Source: Saprospiraceae bacterium (lineage in GTDB: Bacteria; Bacteroidota; Bacteroidia; Chitinophagales; Saprospiraceae). From it: a stretch of 48,503 nt of DNA. Where the stretch lies: assembly GCA_016719855.1 (NCBI GenBank), contig JADJYH010000030.1, positions 1-48,503 of the forward strand, written 5' to 3'. The translations under genes and the position numbers were made by a program. Below are positions 10,184 to 22,274 of this stretch, in pieces; within the stretch, counting starts at the first letter, position 1, and every line of letters begins with the position of its first letter. Below the pieces are notes generated by a model. The model searched no databases. It had not been told where the DNA came from and saw nothing but the letters and a program-made list of their open reading frames with translations.

Positions 10184-13100
10184 ATGAAATTTAGGTGTAG
10201 CTTACTCTTCGCAATTCTCGCTTTTCCCTTCCTGCTTTCTGCCCAGCGGCTTGAGAAATTCTCAGAAGCCCCCGACGCATTCCTAAAGGAACTGGAGGTG
10301 ATGATGACGGCCTCAAAGAACCCAAAGCTGGAGGAACTCTTCAAGGACTTTGAAAAATCGTTCAAGAGCGGCGTTTTCAGTGCCGAGGAAATCACCCGGA
10401 TACGGCAAACCGGTGACAAGATGCTGGAACAGCGCATGCCTGCCAATCCCTATTTCACGGCCTACCTGCAAGCCCTTTCATTGGTCAAAAAATCGGAACT
10501 GGGCGAGAGCCGCTTCAAGAACTGGCATGAGGTGCTGGATGGTGTACTTGCCAGCATCGAGAACCGAAAACTTCAACCTTTTCAGGATTTTCTGGATTTT
10601 AGTTATGGTTTTTTTGAGAAAAATGCGCTCCGTAAATCCGACCTCGGCACCACTTGGATTGCCAATGCCTCCCGCTACGACCTCGTTTTCGAGGGCGGAA
10701 AGCCCATCATAAAATACGACAAACTCGACCTCATCGCCACCCGTGGCAAGGACTCCATCCTAATAAAATCAACGGCAGGCGTGTACTCCCCGGTGGATGA
10801 AATCTGGAAGGGCAAAGGTGGCATCGTCTCGTGGGAGCGGCTTGGGCGGCAATGATGTTTACGCCGAACTGTCCGAGTACGAGTTTGAGACCAAAAAAAG
10901 CCTTTACGAAGTGGCCAACGTAAAAATGCACTACCCGCTCTACTTCGGTCAGGCGGTGGTGGAGGGCAAGTTCGAGGACAAATTGGTGACATCAAACGAA
11001 GCCACTGAGGGAAGCTACCCCCGTTTTGAATCGAAGGAACGGGTGCTGGAAATCAAAAACATCGGCGAAGGAGTGCGGTTCAAGGGCGGCTTTCGATTGC
11101 AGGGAACCACGGTTTATGGTTTCGGCAATCGAACCGAACGAGCAGAACTCCAGCTTTTCAACAAAAAAAACAGCTTGGTTTACAAAGGCCAAGCGGAGCT
11201 TTTTGTCATAAAACAAGAGGAGCGAATCGTGGGAGAGGGCGTTGAATCGGCCATCTATTTCGGGAAGGATTCTATTTATCACCCATCGGTTAACATTCGT
11301 TTCGATTTGAAAACCAGGGAGTTGCAATTGGCCCGTGGTAAGCGGGGCAGCGACCGCAACCCATTTTTCAATTCCTTTCAACAGATAAACCTGGATGCCG
11401 AGCGCATGGATTTTGAGTTGGAGACCGACAGCATCTACATTGGGCGGCGCAACATGGGTATCGCAAAATCGGCCGTGCCCGTTGTCTTCGAGTCGTTGAA
11501 GTTTTTTAGCGAAAATGATTACAATCGCCTCCAAAACATCTCCACCACCAACCCAATCGCCTTGATGAAGGTTGCCTACCAGGAGACCGGCGAAAAAACC
11601 ATTGCCGCTGAGTCACTGGCCAAGCGCCTCAACCCCAAGTTTTCGGTCGAGAACATCAACTCGTTGTTGTACGACCTCGTTTCAAAGGGTTTTATCAACT
11701 ACAACGCCGACGACGGGATGGTGGAGTTGAAGGACAAAGTGTTGCACTACGCCGAGGCCAGCCAGAAAAAAGTGGATTACGACAACATGCGCATCAGCTC
11801 CGAAACGAACGAAACCAACGCCATTTTTGACCTAAAAGACAATTCCACCTCCATCAACGGGGTACAAAACATCGAGTTCAGCCAATCGCAACGAGTGGGC
11901 CTCAAGCCATACGGGGACAATGTGCGGATGAAGGGCAACCGGGACATGGATTTTCATGGGCGGTTGTTTGCAGGTTTTGGGGTGATTGAAGGCAAGGATT
12001 TTCATTTCGATTACAACAAATACCAGATTGGACTCGACTCCGTGCGGTACTTCGACATGTACTTGCCAACCGGGAAAGTTGACAAAAATGGCGTGCCAGA
12101 AGCCTACTCAATAGCCTCCCGCATCGAGCACCTGAACGGTGTGCTGCTCATTGACGCACCTTCCAACAAATCGGGACGGGAGTCCATCGAGATGTTTCCT
12201 TCGATGGAGAGCAAAAAGAACTCCTTTGTTTTTTACGATTACAAGAAAACTCAGGGCGGTGTTTACCAACGGGATTCGTTTTATTTTCATCTTAACCCGT
12301 TCAGCTTCAATAGCTTAGACAAATACTCGCAGTCCGACATTCACTTCAAGGGCAAAATGGTTTCGGCGGATATTTTCCCTGTTTTTGATGAGACGATTTT
12401 GGTTAGGGAGGATTCATCCCTCGGGTTCATAACAAAAACGCCCGCCGAAGGATATCCCAATTACCAAGGCAAGGGAAAATTTAAAGGTACCATTGACCTC
12501 AGCAACAAGGGTATGCTCGGCAAGGGGACTTTGAATTACCTCGGCGCCAAAATTGACTCCGACGACTTGATATTCAAGCCTCACCAAATGACCGGGAGCG
12601 CCGAGCGATTCGACATGGAGGAGGACCGAAAAGCAGCCATTCAAGTGCCGCAGGTGCGTGGCTTTGATGTGTTGATAGATTGGCGACCCTACAAGGACAG
12701 CATGTACGTGACTTCAAAAGAAGCACCGTTCGAGTTGTTCAAGGAAGGGCGGCACACTTTGAAAGGTACGTTGATTTTGACACCGGGCGGCTTGAAGGGA
12801 CGTGGCCTTTTTGATTGGGACAAAGCCAGCATGACCTCCAAACTTTTCAGCTTTGGCGCCTATTCGGCAAAAGCAGACACGACCGACCTCAAAATCAAAG
12901 CCATTGACGCTGATGCGATTGTACTTTCGACCAGCAACCTGAACGGCAACGTTGATTTCGACAAGCAACTGGGCACTTTCAAGGCCAATGCCGAGGTGCT
13001 GACCACCACTTTGCCATACAACCAATACGTCACTACCTTCAACGAATTTGACTGGGACATGGCCAAGGAGACCGTGACGTTTCGGGCATTTGAGGGCAAA

Positions 13101-14712
13101 TTGGGCAACTTCGTTTCCATCCACCCAGACCAAGATTCCTTGTTTTTTCAGGGTAAAAATGCACTCTACGACCTCAAGACGAACTTGCTAAAAGTGGCAG
13201 GTGTGCCGTACATCGTTTCTTCCGACGCCTTTCATTTACACCGAAACTGGCGACATCGAAGTGCAGGCTGGCGGTGTCATCACGGAGCTGAAAAATGCCA
13301 AAATCGTGGCGGATACCATCAACCAGTACCACGTCATCAACCGGGCGACAGTGAATGTTTTAGGCAAAAAGAATACCGGGCAAAGGGTTTTTACGAGTAC
13401 AATATTGCGGGCAAAACACAGGAAATCGAGTTTGCGGAGATCGTCGGAACAAGGATAGGGGAGGGCAACCACCAGACCAAACGCTCCGTGACCAGGGCAA
13501 CTGGTGAAATCGGCGAGCGCAACAATTTTTACATTGACCACAAGACAAAGTTCCAGGGGACAATTAACCTGAGTGCTGAAAACCCAACCTTGGGTTCAAC
13601 GGTTTTGCACAGCTCCAATCTGAGACTTTACCTGCAAAACATTGGTTTTCAATCAATTGTGAGGGCGACAAGAATGACCTGTCCATTGCCTACACCATTC
13701 CGCTGAACCCAGATGGGGAGCAAATTTTCACTGGACTTTACCTCAGCAAAGAAACCGCAACTTGCTACCCACGGGTGATGATGCCCTTATTTTTCCGCAA
13801 GGACCGCCCGCTGCTGGCCGTGCAGGGCGTCATGCAATACGACGAAAAGGTGGACAAGTTCATCTTTTCCGATTCTACCAGATTGATGAGTGGCGGCGCC
13901 ATACACCAGGCGGCAACCAACTAGTGTACGACAACAAAACCGGTAAAATTGATATGGAGGGCAAGTTCAGCTTGGGGTCGGCCCTCAAAAATGTCAGCGT
14001 TGACGCAGCTGGCTATGTGAAAACCACCTTCGGCGAAATGGTGACCGACTCGGTGCTTGGCACGGCGGCCATGAAATCGAACCTAGAAATGGAGGCGATG
14101 ATGGGGCTGAAATTCACCATCCCGTCCGACCTCCTGAAAATCATCGTTTCTGACTTCAAGTCCAGCACCTTCGATGCCACGCCCATCGTTTACGCCAAGG
14201 ACATGCCGTTTTACCGCAAGGTGATCCGCCAGTTGTTTCCCGTCAACGAGGAGATTCAGAGCGCCATTGACGGCATCAGTTTGGGTACGCTCGTTTTGCC
14301 CCAAAAGCACAACAAGTACACGATGCTCTTCGACCGGGTGCCATTGAACTGGGATGCAGACTACCAGAGTTTCGTTTCCACAAAATCAAAGATTGGATTG
14401 GTGAGCGTGGACGGCGAGATGTTGAACACTGTCATCAACGCCTACATCGAGGTGAAAATGCCAACCAACGATGACGACCGACTCTATGTTTACATCAAAT
14501 CGCCGAGCCAAATGTACTATTTCTTTGGGTACAAGCAGGGCATCTTAAACCTAGTGTCGAACAATACCCGCTTCATGGAGCAACTGCTGAAAATGAAGGA
14601 CAAGGATAAGATAATTAAGCTCCCTGACGGCGAAACTTACGAGATACAACCAGTGGAAGAATCCACGGCATCTGCTTTCCTCAACCGCATCGAGGCAGTG
14701 AAAAAGGACTAA
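10184..14712 (+). CDS. giant exported protein of unknown function, several frameshifts
   Basis: A protein of about 1500 residues starting with a signal peptide (MKFRCSLLFAILAFPFLLSAQ). I do not recognise the family. The first ~220 residues are helical. The remainder is rich in short beta-strand patterns such as GKGKFKGTIDLSNKGMLGKG and repeated G-x-F/L-x-[FY] motifs, suggesting a long beta-helical or beta-solenoid body acting in the periplasm or at the outer membrane. The frames are 10184-~10845, ~10840-~13230, then several short segments (13230-13760), then ~13900-14712. The C-terminal ~270 residues are continuous and end at 14712. It resembles neither LptD nor TamB closely enough to name. 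Indels are concentrated between 13200 and 13900. Confidence 0.7.
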
Positions 14713-14820
14713 AATTCATGTCTTAGCAAAAATCTTAATTTCAGCCATTTTTGAAGGGTTGCTGGACTTAACTGGTACAGTTTTGGCCTATCCTCCGTCT
14801 AGTTTCGTAATGAACCTCAG

Positions 14821-17800
14821 ATGGATAAAACCGGACAGATATTTCTTTTTTTGGCTGCAATATTTTCCCTTCGGCTTAATGATTTTTGCTTAACAAATCC
14901 CTTCGCCAACCCGGAAAACGCTCTAGCAGTGACCACCTCAACCACACCCGGTGCAGGGGTTTCAACTGTTTCTATCACCAACTCCATTGCCAATCCTGGC
15001 CTCCAAGTCATTGATTTCCAAGCAAATAGAACGACATTCGGTTTTGCAGACGCAAACTTTACCCAACCGTTTGACCCCGCCCTCGCCAATAAAAAGTGGC
15101 GTTGGGCTGCGACTCAATCGAGATGTCCCTCGTAGCCGTTGTTAGCGGGATTAGCGCAAACGACAGCTTGGGCTTCAAAATCAACTACGGAAATCCAAAC
15201 GGCTCGACCGCTGCAACCCAGGTTTTTCTGTTCGACCAAGGGCAGGTGACTTTCTCCAACGGGGGCAGTAATTTTAGCTGCTCCGTTTTGCCAAACGCAA
15301 TGTCCGTGACCTCTGTTTTTGGCATAAAAACGCTCAATTTCAACCTGCACAACTGCCTAACTAGCCTCGGTCTCACCTTGCTTCCGGGCGATACGATGCG
15401 GTTTGTTGGCAAATTTTCGGTGAACCCCAACGGGCCGATTACCCCCATGTTCCAAGCCGTTCCGAGCTTCAGCGCTTCTGCTTACGCCACCCAAAACGGT
15501 GTTGGACTTTCCTGCGACACACTCACCGAATCCTTCACTTTGTCCAAAAGCGAAGTCGTTTTTGACTTCCCAAATACCATCAACGGGCTGCCCTCAGGCT
15601 GCGACGAGGGCCAACTCGATTGGCGGCTTTTTGTTCCAGACAACGACTTTTCCGACTGGTTCGGCAACGAGCTGCGCCCAGCCACCAAGGTTGATTCGCT
15701 GGTTTTCGACTTCGACCCAGGGTTGCTCTCGGCCTTTACAGGTGGCGCTGTTGAAGTTTCGATTCCCGGACACCCGACCTTTGGGAACAGCTATTTTCCA
15801 ATCCGACCATTGTCCGACTTTCCTGATGGCCATTACGTCGCCATTTTTTGACACGCTGCCGAGCGTGCCTTCGCTCAACTTGGTGCAGACCTACACCTTC
15901 GACCTTCGGGTGAAGCTGACGCCGACCTGCCAAAGTTCAGCGGGTAGTGCTTCGGGCAACCATGTTTACGACATCCAATCTGCTGTTACTTACACCGACC
16001 GCTACTACGCCCATTTCATCGGCGACGGCGGTTGCGTGAACGTGCAGACCGACCAAGCCACTAGCGCCGTAGCCTACAATTTGCCGCCGACGTTTAGCCT
16101 CACCCCTTTAACGTCGGCAAATGCAACCGTGGCAAACGGCATAGCAACTTGGGACCTGAAAATTTGCAACACTTCCGGCCAATCGGATTCGGGTATCAAC
16201 TGGCTCGCAGTGGAGGACCCAAGCGGCCTCCTAACGGTCACATCCATCGCCAATATCACCAATCCTGGCAATCCGGTGCAACTTGCTTTGTTGCCATTCG
16301 GGCAAAATGTATTCGCATTTACGCCTGGCATCAATGCTGGACAGTGCCTTACACTGCGGGTCACAGCTTCCGTCACTAGTTGCGATGATGTGGACTTAAA
16401 CGTTCAGTATGGGTGGAATTGCAGCCCCTACGCACCAAGTTGGACACCGGATGACAATGCTTTGTGCGGTAGCTCCTCGCTTTCTTTGAGTGCACAGAAC
16501 AGCGGAGTTGCTCCCATACAAGTCAGCCTCTCAGCACTGACTTCAGTTTGTTTTGGGGCAGGGGAGGAGGTGACCGTTTCGGGCAGCCTCACCAGCGCTG
16601 TGCCGCTCCCAAACGATACCTACTCACTGTCGTTTATTTGGGATGAAAATGCGGATGGCATCATTCAAGGGAATGAAACCTTGGTAGCTCAACAAAACAT
16701 TTCAGGGTCTGTATCGCCTGCCAATCCGTTGACTTTCAGTCAGTTGTTGCAAGTGCAAACCGACCAATCCTGCCAGCTTTTGCTAAAAATTGAAACCACT
16801 GTGAGCGGAACCTGTAGTTCATTCACAGTGGATTTGCCAACACCTCAAATTCGAAATGCTGGCAACGACCTTACTTTTTGCGATGTCTCCAATCAGTTCA
16901 CAACGACACTTGGCCAGGGTGCGGCCTGTGATTCCACGAGCTACCTGCTTACTTGGTCGGCCATTGCGCCAGCGAGCCTTGCCGACCTCAGCGACCCAAA
17001 CATTGCCAATCCAGTTTTGACGATTGACCCCATGAATTATTTGGGGCAAACGCTCCAGTACATACTGGCCACAGAACGGCTGGCTTGCGGCACGGTGACA
17101 TTTGACACCGTGCAAATCGTAGTGCCGAGCAGTGCAAACGGTGTTTTTGCGGAACAACAATTGGACTTGCAAGTGGCTAATTGTCAAACGCTTGCATCAG
17201 TTTGTGCTGAGATTCCCTCCTTGCTTTTCCCAAATTTCGTCTTCACAGACAACGGGCAACCGTACCTCGGTGGTTTTTCCAATTGTAGTGGCGGATTTAG
17301 CCTTCAATTGGCGTCAGGGGTACATGAACTCGTCGCAGTGGACACTGTTTCGGGCTGTGCTGACACGGTAACGGTGACAGTCAATTGCACCTCAACCGAG
17401 ACCCTCCAAGTGTCGCTTTTGATTGGCGAATCAGATACAATTTGTGTTTCTTCGAGCGAGCTTTCAGGGCAAATAATTTCCCTGACCAATATTTGTCAAG
17501 ACGGGCAATTTATTGGTTATCAATTGCTTAACGATAGCTGCATCATCCTTACGGGCAATTTGGTTGGCCAAGAAAACGCATGCCTGGTAGCCTGCGATGG
17601 CAATGGATTCTGCGATACAACGCTGCTGGTTGCCACGGTTTCCCATCCGTTCCTCAACGGCATTGCGGACACGCTTACGCTCACGCAAATTGGTCAGTTT
17701 TGCTTTGATGAAAATCAGTTGAACCTTGCCGGGACGCTGACTTCCATCCAAAATATTTGTCCTGGTTCATCTGGCACATCTGTGCAGTTCATGGTGGACA

Positions 17801-19002
17801 GCATCGGCTTCTGCTTGGATTATCTGGCAGTTGGGGTTGGGACGGAGAATGCTTGTATCGAGCTTTGCGACGACCTTGGCAACTGCGACACGGTAAATTT
17901 CCTCGTCACGGTAGTGCCTGGTAGTGTCATCCAAGACACGGTTTTTCTGCTCTTGGAGACCGATACCTTCTGTTTGCCGCAAGGCTGGCTGCCCGGTGCG
18001 CTGGTAAGCATCGAAGACATTTGCCCTGAAAACAATGGCGACAACGTCAATTTCACAGTTGAGGGCAACTGCATTTTGTACAATGGTTTTGCCATTGGTG
18101 CCGATTCTGCCTGTTTCCGATTTGAGGATGCGCTGGGCAATGTGGCGTTGGTCGAGTTGCAGATTTTTGTTCGGAAAACAACGCCAGAAACTTATTGCGA
18201 CACCATTTTTGTCGGGGAGTCAAAGCTGTATTGCTTGGATGATGCTGAATTGCCGGGCGACTTCGCCGATGGGAGCTTGCATGAAATCTGCCCTGATGAG
18301 CGCACTGGGAACGTGGAATTGGCCATCAACCAAAATGGAAAATGTGTTTTTTACAAAGGGCTGACCCAAGGAAGGGACAGCTCGTGCATCGTTTTTTGCG
18401 ATGAATTTGGGTTTTGCGACACTACCTATTTTTGCTTTTTCGTCAAGCCCTACTTTGACCCGCCGACCCTGGGGCCGGACAGTACAACGACCGTGAAGGG
18501 TACGCCCGTGGTCATTGACTTTTTGGCAAATGACACGATTTACGGTGGCATCGTGGACATCTTTGTGCTGGATGAGCCAATCTCTGGTTCCGTTGTGCTC
18601 AACCTCGACAACTCATTCACCTACATCCCCGACAACCCGTATTGTGCCCGTTGGGACAATTTTACCTACGTGGCTTGCAACCCGAACGGATGCGACACGA
18701 CCACTGTCAGTATTTTCATAGAATGTATCGAACTTACCATTTTTACAGCCGTTTCACCAAACAATGACGACGTAAATGATTTCTTTTACATCGCCAAAAT
18801 TGAGGAGTTCCCTGACAACCACCTTTGGGTTTACAATATTTGGGGAAGCCTGGTGTACGAAACGACGGTGTACCGAAACAATTGGCCAGGCACTTGGGGC
18901 GCCGACACTGACCTTCCTGATGGAACGTATTACTTCATACTGGAATGGACGGACAACGGCGAGACGACTGTGCAAAAAGGGTATATGGAATTGTTCAGGT
19001 AG
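14821..19002 (+). CDS. large secreted T9SS cargo protein with gliding-type C-terminal domain
   Basis: Cell-surface or secreted protein of about 1390 residues. The C-terminal ~90 residues (18733-19002: AVSPNNDDVNDFFYI, VYNIWGSLVYET, LPDGTYYFILEW) are the CHU_C/type B sorting domain that directs export by the type IX system. Before it lie a cadherin/Ig-like domain (about 18475-18727) and four Cys-rich repeats of about 85-90 residues (about 17404-18450), each with a DT..C start and an NxCD core. Upstream are Ig-like segments. The signal region is ambiguous: the ATG at 14821 and an ATG at 14810 each give a hydrophobic leader in different frames, so an indel near 14885 is likely. Further frame changes fall near 15100 and 15850. 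It probably acts as an adhesin or structural surface protein. Confidence 0.85.
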
Positions 19003-19007
19003 GCTGT

Positions 19008-19070
19008 GAGGTATGAGGTATGGAGGTATGAGGCGCATACCTCATACCTCATACTTCGATAGGCTTTTTT
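19008..19070. terminator. word-repeat palindrome, probable terminator
   Basis: GTATGAGGTATG (19011-19022) pairs perfectly with CATACCTCATAC (19043-19054). Inside it GAGGTATG pairs with CATACCTC around a 5-nt loop. A T7 run follows at 19065-19071. It lies just past the stop of the surface-protein gene and before the exonuclease gene. Confidence 0.65.
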
Positions 19071-19093
19071 TCAAAAACCAGAACCGAAGTACG

Positions 19094-19639
19094 ATGAACT
19101 ATATAGTTTATGACTTGGAAGCGACGTGTTGGGAAGGGGAATCACCAGACATGGTGCAGGAGATTATCGAAATTGGTGCGTTGAAAATCAACCCGTATGG
19201 GGAGCTGGAAGGCACGTTCAACAGCTTTGTCAGGCCAGTTTTGCACCCGAACCTCTCCTTGTTTTGTCGGCAACTGACCACGATTGACCAAATCAGCATC
19301 AACCGTGCGGACACCTTTCCAAATGTGGTGGAGGATTTTCAGGAATGGGCTGGTGTATTCGACGATGAGGACTGCATGTTCTGCTCCTGGGGTTCATTTG
19401 ACAAACGTATGTTGGTGCAGGACTCAGCTTCACAACCTGGAAACCGACTGGATAGAGCCGTTCCACTTAAATATTCGTCGGCAATACCACGAGTTGCGCC
19501 GCTGGCGCACCTACAAGGGTTAAAAAAAGTAGTGGAACTGGAAGGATTTGAGTTTTCAGGCGTTTACCATCGGGCCATTTCGGATGCCGAGAACCTTTCC
19601 AAGATTTTTGTCAAACATATTGACGTTTGGCGGGTTTGA
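19094..19639 (+). CDS. DEDDh 3'-5' exonuclease (ERI1/KapD-like), two compensating indels
   Basis: 181-residue exonuclease of the RNase T/DnaQ superfamily. Exo I is YDLEATCWE (Asp and Glu), Exo II is in SWGSFDKRML, and Exo III is HRAISDAENL with the DEDDh His. The start at 19094 (MNYIVYD) places Exo I at the N-terminus as usual. Between about 19425 and 19515 the conserved protein reads in another frame (QLHNLETDWIEPFHLN, YHELRRWRTYKG) and then returns, so two indels cancel out. That argues for sequence error rather than a dead gene. Substrate is probably RNA or single-stranded DNA ends. Confidence 0.85.
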   Translation: MNYIVYDLEATCWEGESPDMVQEIIEIGALKINPYGELEGTFNSFVRPVLHPNLSLFCRQLTTIDQISINRADTFPNVVEDFQEWAGVFDDEDCMFCSWGSFDKRMLVQDSASQPGNRLDRAVPLKYSSAIPRVAPLAHLQGLKKVVELEGFEFSGVYHRAISDAENLSKIFVKHIDVWRV

Positions 19640-19765
19640 TGAACTCAGCAACATACACTTGCATGTTGTGGATTCACTAGCAAAAGCCACTCTGATTTTT
19701 CGATAAAATCATCTTTACAAAACCGTTCCGGCGGAACCGGGCTTTACACACATAAAAATCTAAAA

Positions 19766-20467
19766 ATGAAGAAATTCCTGAATCTAAGTTTGCTGATGTT
19801 GTTGGTGGTTTCTTTGACCTCGACGGCATTTGGCCAGAAAAAAATCAAAGGAGGTTCCGTAAAATTTGAACTTTCGACCGACGGGGAGGATGCTTCTCCT
19901 GAAATGGCGATGCTTGGCGGTACAACGCTGGACTTCTATTGTTCAGCGGAAAAGCAGCGAATGGACATGAACATGATGGGGGGAATGATGAAAATCCAGA
20001 CTATCGTTCCCGTCAATAGCCCTAAAGATGCTGCCGTTTTGATGGACATGCTCGGCCAAAAAATACAATTGGTAGGCCTGAGCGAAGAAGACCTTACGGG
20101 CAACTACAACATGATGAACGTTGACGACATTTCGAACGTCACATACGACGAGAAGGACAAAAAGGAAATTGCCGGATATCCGTGTTACAAGGCAAAGGTC
20201 AAGATGGACAATGACGTGAACATGGAGTACTACATCACCGAAAAAATACAGCCACCATCTGGCATCAAGGGTAAATCACAAAAAGTTGCTTTGAAGGGAT
20301 ACCCTTTGGAGATGATAATTGATACCGGCCAAGGCATGAAAATGACTTTCAAGGCCGTCGAAGTGTCAAAAGAGCTGCCAGAAGCAGCGTTCACTGTCCC
20401 CGAAGGCTACCAGAAAATGACGATGGAAGAATTTCAGGAAATGACTGGTGGCATGCTTGGGAAATAA
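19766..20467 (+). CDS. exported DUF4412-like protein
   Basis: 233 residues with a signal peptide (MKKFLNLSLLMLLVVSLTSTAFGQ). The mature part is Met-rich (MDMNMMGGMMK) and carries the conserved pair of segments seen in DUF4412-type proteins: CYKAKVKMDNDVNMEYYIT and GYPLEMIIDTGQGMKMTFKA. It is presumably periplasmic or outer-membrane associated, with unknown function. Intact. Its transcript probably ends at the strong hairpin at 20506-20534, shared with the convergent ndk gene. Confidence 0.7.
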   Translation: MKKFLNLSLLMLLVVSLTSTAFGQKKIKGGSVKFELSTDGEDASPEMAMLGGTTLDFYCSAEKQRMDMNMMGGMMKIQTIVPVNSPKDAAVLMDMLGQKIQLVGLSEEDLTGNYNMMNVDDISNVTYDEKDKKEIAGYPCYKAKVKMDNDVNMEYYITEKIQPPSGIKGKSQKVALKGYPLEMIIDTGQGMKMTFKAVEVSKELPEAAFTVPEGYQKMTMEEFQEMTGGMLGK

Positions 20468-20505
20468 CTTTCCAGCATCCATCCTGAATTGAAATCAAAA
20501 GAAAA

Positions 20506-20544
20506 GCCTCCTGTGGATTCTTGTCACAGGAGGCTTTCTCTTTT
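20506..20544. terminator. bidirectional rho-independent terminator
   Basis: Perfect 10-bp GC-rich arms GCCTCCTGTG / CACAGGAGGC with a 9-nt loop, A-rich before and T-rich after. It sits between the convergent DUF4412-like and ndk genes. Confidence 0.85.
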
Positions 20545-20559
20545 GTTCCGGCGGAAGTC

Positions 20560-20979
20560 TTAGAACATTTCAACGCCTGCGAAATGGAAAGCACCTTCGA
20601 TGGCAGCGTTCTCGTCAGAGTCAGAGCCGTGTACGGCGTTTTCACCCATGCTCTTTGCGTACTTGGCACGGATGGTACCGGGAGCTGCATTTGCTGGGTT
20701 AGTAGCACCAATCAGCGTACGGAAATCAGCCACAGCGTTGTCCTTTTCGAGGATGGCCGCCACGATTGGGCCGGAAGACATGAATTCAACCAGTTCGCCG
20801 TAGAACGGACGCTCGGCATGAACGGCGTAGAACTCGCCAGCTTTGGCAAGCGTGAGTTGGGTCATTTTCAGGGCTACGATTCGGAATCCTGCAGCCGTGA
20901 TGTCATTGAGGATGGCACCGATGTGGCCGTCACGGACACCATCGGGCTTAATCATGGTCAAAGTCTTATTTCCTGACAT
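20560..20979 (-). CDS. ndk: nucleoside diphosphate kinase
   Basis: Transfers the gamma-phosphate from ATP to NDPs through a phospho-His intermediate. 139 residues is the usual length. TLTMIKPDGVRDG is at the N-terminus, and the catalytic His lies in ENAVHGSDSDENA. Intact. A long inverted repeat (21007-21064) lies in the predicted 5' leader, downstream of a TACTTTTG -7 element at 21103-21110. Confidence 0.97.
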   Translation of the reverse strand: MSGNKTLTMIKPDGVRDGHIGAILNDITAAGFRIVALKMTQLTLAKAGEFYAVHAERPFYGELVEFMSSGPIVAAILEKDNAVADFRTLIGATNPANAAPGTIRAKYAKSMGENAVHGSDSDENAAIEGAFHFAGVEMF

Positions 20980-20980
20980 T

Positions 20981-21090
20981 GGTAATGATTGAATGATTGA
21001 ATGTTGGAATGAGTGAATACATATCGGACAAGAATTGATGAAACGGGGTTGTATTCACTCATTCTTACCTTTATTCATTCACTCATTGTT
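20981..21090. repeat. word-repeat palindrome upstream of ndk
   Basis: The left arm repeats the word ATTGAATG and ends in GAATGAGTGAATAC (21007-21020). The right arm starts with the exact complement GTATTCACTCATTC (21051-21064) and continues with further TTCATTCACTCATT words. It would form a strong RNA hairpin in the ndk leader. Confidence 0.7.
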
Positions 21091-21102
21091 TCAAAACGGG
21101 CG

Positions 21103-21110
21103 CAAAAGTA
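21103..21110 (-). promoter_or_regulatory. -7 element, probable ndk promoter
   Basis: TACTTTTG on the minus strand fits TAnnTTTG and is followed by CGCCC. It would give a leader of about 115 nt that includes the palindrome. Confidence 0.4.
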
Positions 21111-21198
21111 AACTTTTCCGCCTTTTTGGTTTAAATAGGAAGGTTAATTTTGGAATAATTACATTTTTTGGGAACTTCGCCCGCCGAATTTTTGAGGC

Positions 21199-22220
21199 AT
21201 GACTGGAATGGAAAAAATCAAAGAAGTAAAATCGCTGCTGGCGGTACCAAAAGACATCGTAATCACGACGCACCGAAACCCCGACGGAGACGCAATTGGC
21301 GCTTCGCTTGGCTTGAAGCATTATCTCGAAATGCTGGGGCACACCGTGAAAGTGGTTGTGCCGTCGGAGTCACCAGTTTTTTGAGCTGGATGCCCGGAGC
21401 GGGCCAAATCATGATTTACGACCTCCACCTGGAGGATGTGAAGCGAGTACTCGAAAAGCCTGACATCGTTTTTTGTCTCGATTTCAATTCGCTTGAACGC
21501 ATTGACAGGATGGGCGAACTCATCGCCCCGCTAAAAGCGAAGAAAATATTGATAGACCACCACCTTTACCCTGAGCCGTTCTACGACTATGACCTCCACG
21601 ACGTAACGGCAAGTTCCACCAGCGAATTGGTTTTCGATTTCATCTGCTTGCTGGGAGACAAGGACAAAATCAACAAAACCATTGGAGAGTGCCTGTTTAC
21701 GGGCATCTTGACTGACACGGGTTCGTTCAAATACTCCACCTCACCCAAACTTTTCAGGTTGGTTGCCGACTTGGTCGAGCTGGGCGTGGACGACATGCGC
21801 ATCCAAGACCTGGTGTTCAACAGTTTGGACGAGAAGCACTTGCGGTTGATTGGCCTGGTATTGAATGAAAGGATGGAGGTTCTGGAAGAGTACCGCACGG
21901 CCATCATCACACTGACGAAACAAGACTATGAGAAGTTCCAGATTAGCCGGGGCGATACTGAAGGGCTGGTCAATTTCTTGCTACAAATGAAAAACATCAC
22001 CATGGCGGCGTTCATTCATGAGCAGCCGACCATCACCAAGATTTCGCTGCGGTCAAAAGGCAATTTTTCGGTGCAGGATATTGCCCGGAAGCACTTCAAA
22101 GGGGGAGGGCACAAGAATGCTTCGGGCGGATATTCCTACATTGGCCTACGGCCAACAGTGAGCAAGTTCAAACAAATTTTACCTGAATATCAGGAAGCGC
22201 TTTTAAACAATGACCTCTAA
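21199..22220 (+). CDS. DHH/DHHA1 phosphoesterase, NrnA-like (one frameshift)
   Basis: Manganese-dependent phosphoesterase that in NrnA relatives degrades oligoribonucleotides or pAp. The first 60 residues (HRNPDGDAIGASLGL, motif I) are in the frame of 21199. An indel near 21380 moves to the frame that runs on to 22220. Motif II is CLDFNSLER, motif III is the DHH of KKILIDHHLYP, and the C-terminal DHHA1 motif is GGGHKNASGG. The total of about 340 residues is normal. The FKBP lipoprotein gene follows 54 bp later in the same direction. Confidence 0.9.
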
Positions 22221-22274
22221 GGTTCGCCGTACCAAAATTCCCTCTGGGAAGGCAGCCTGACAATTTTTTCAAAC

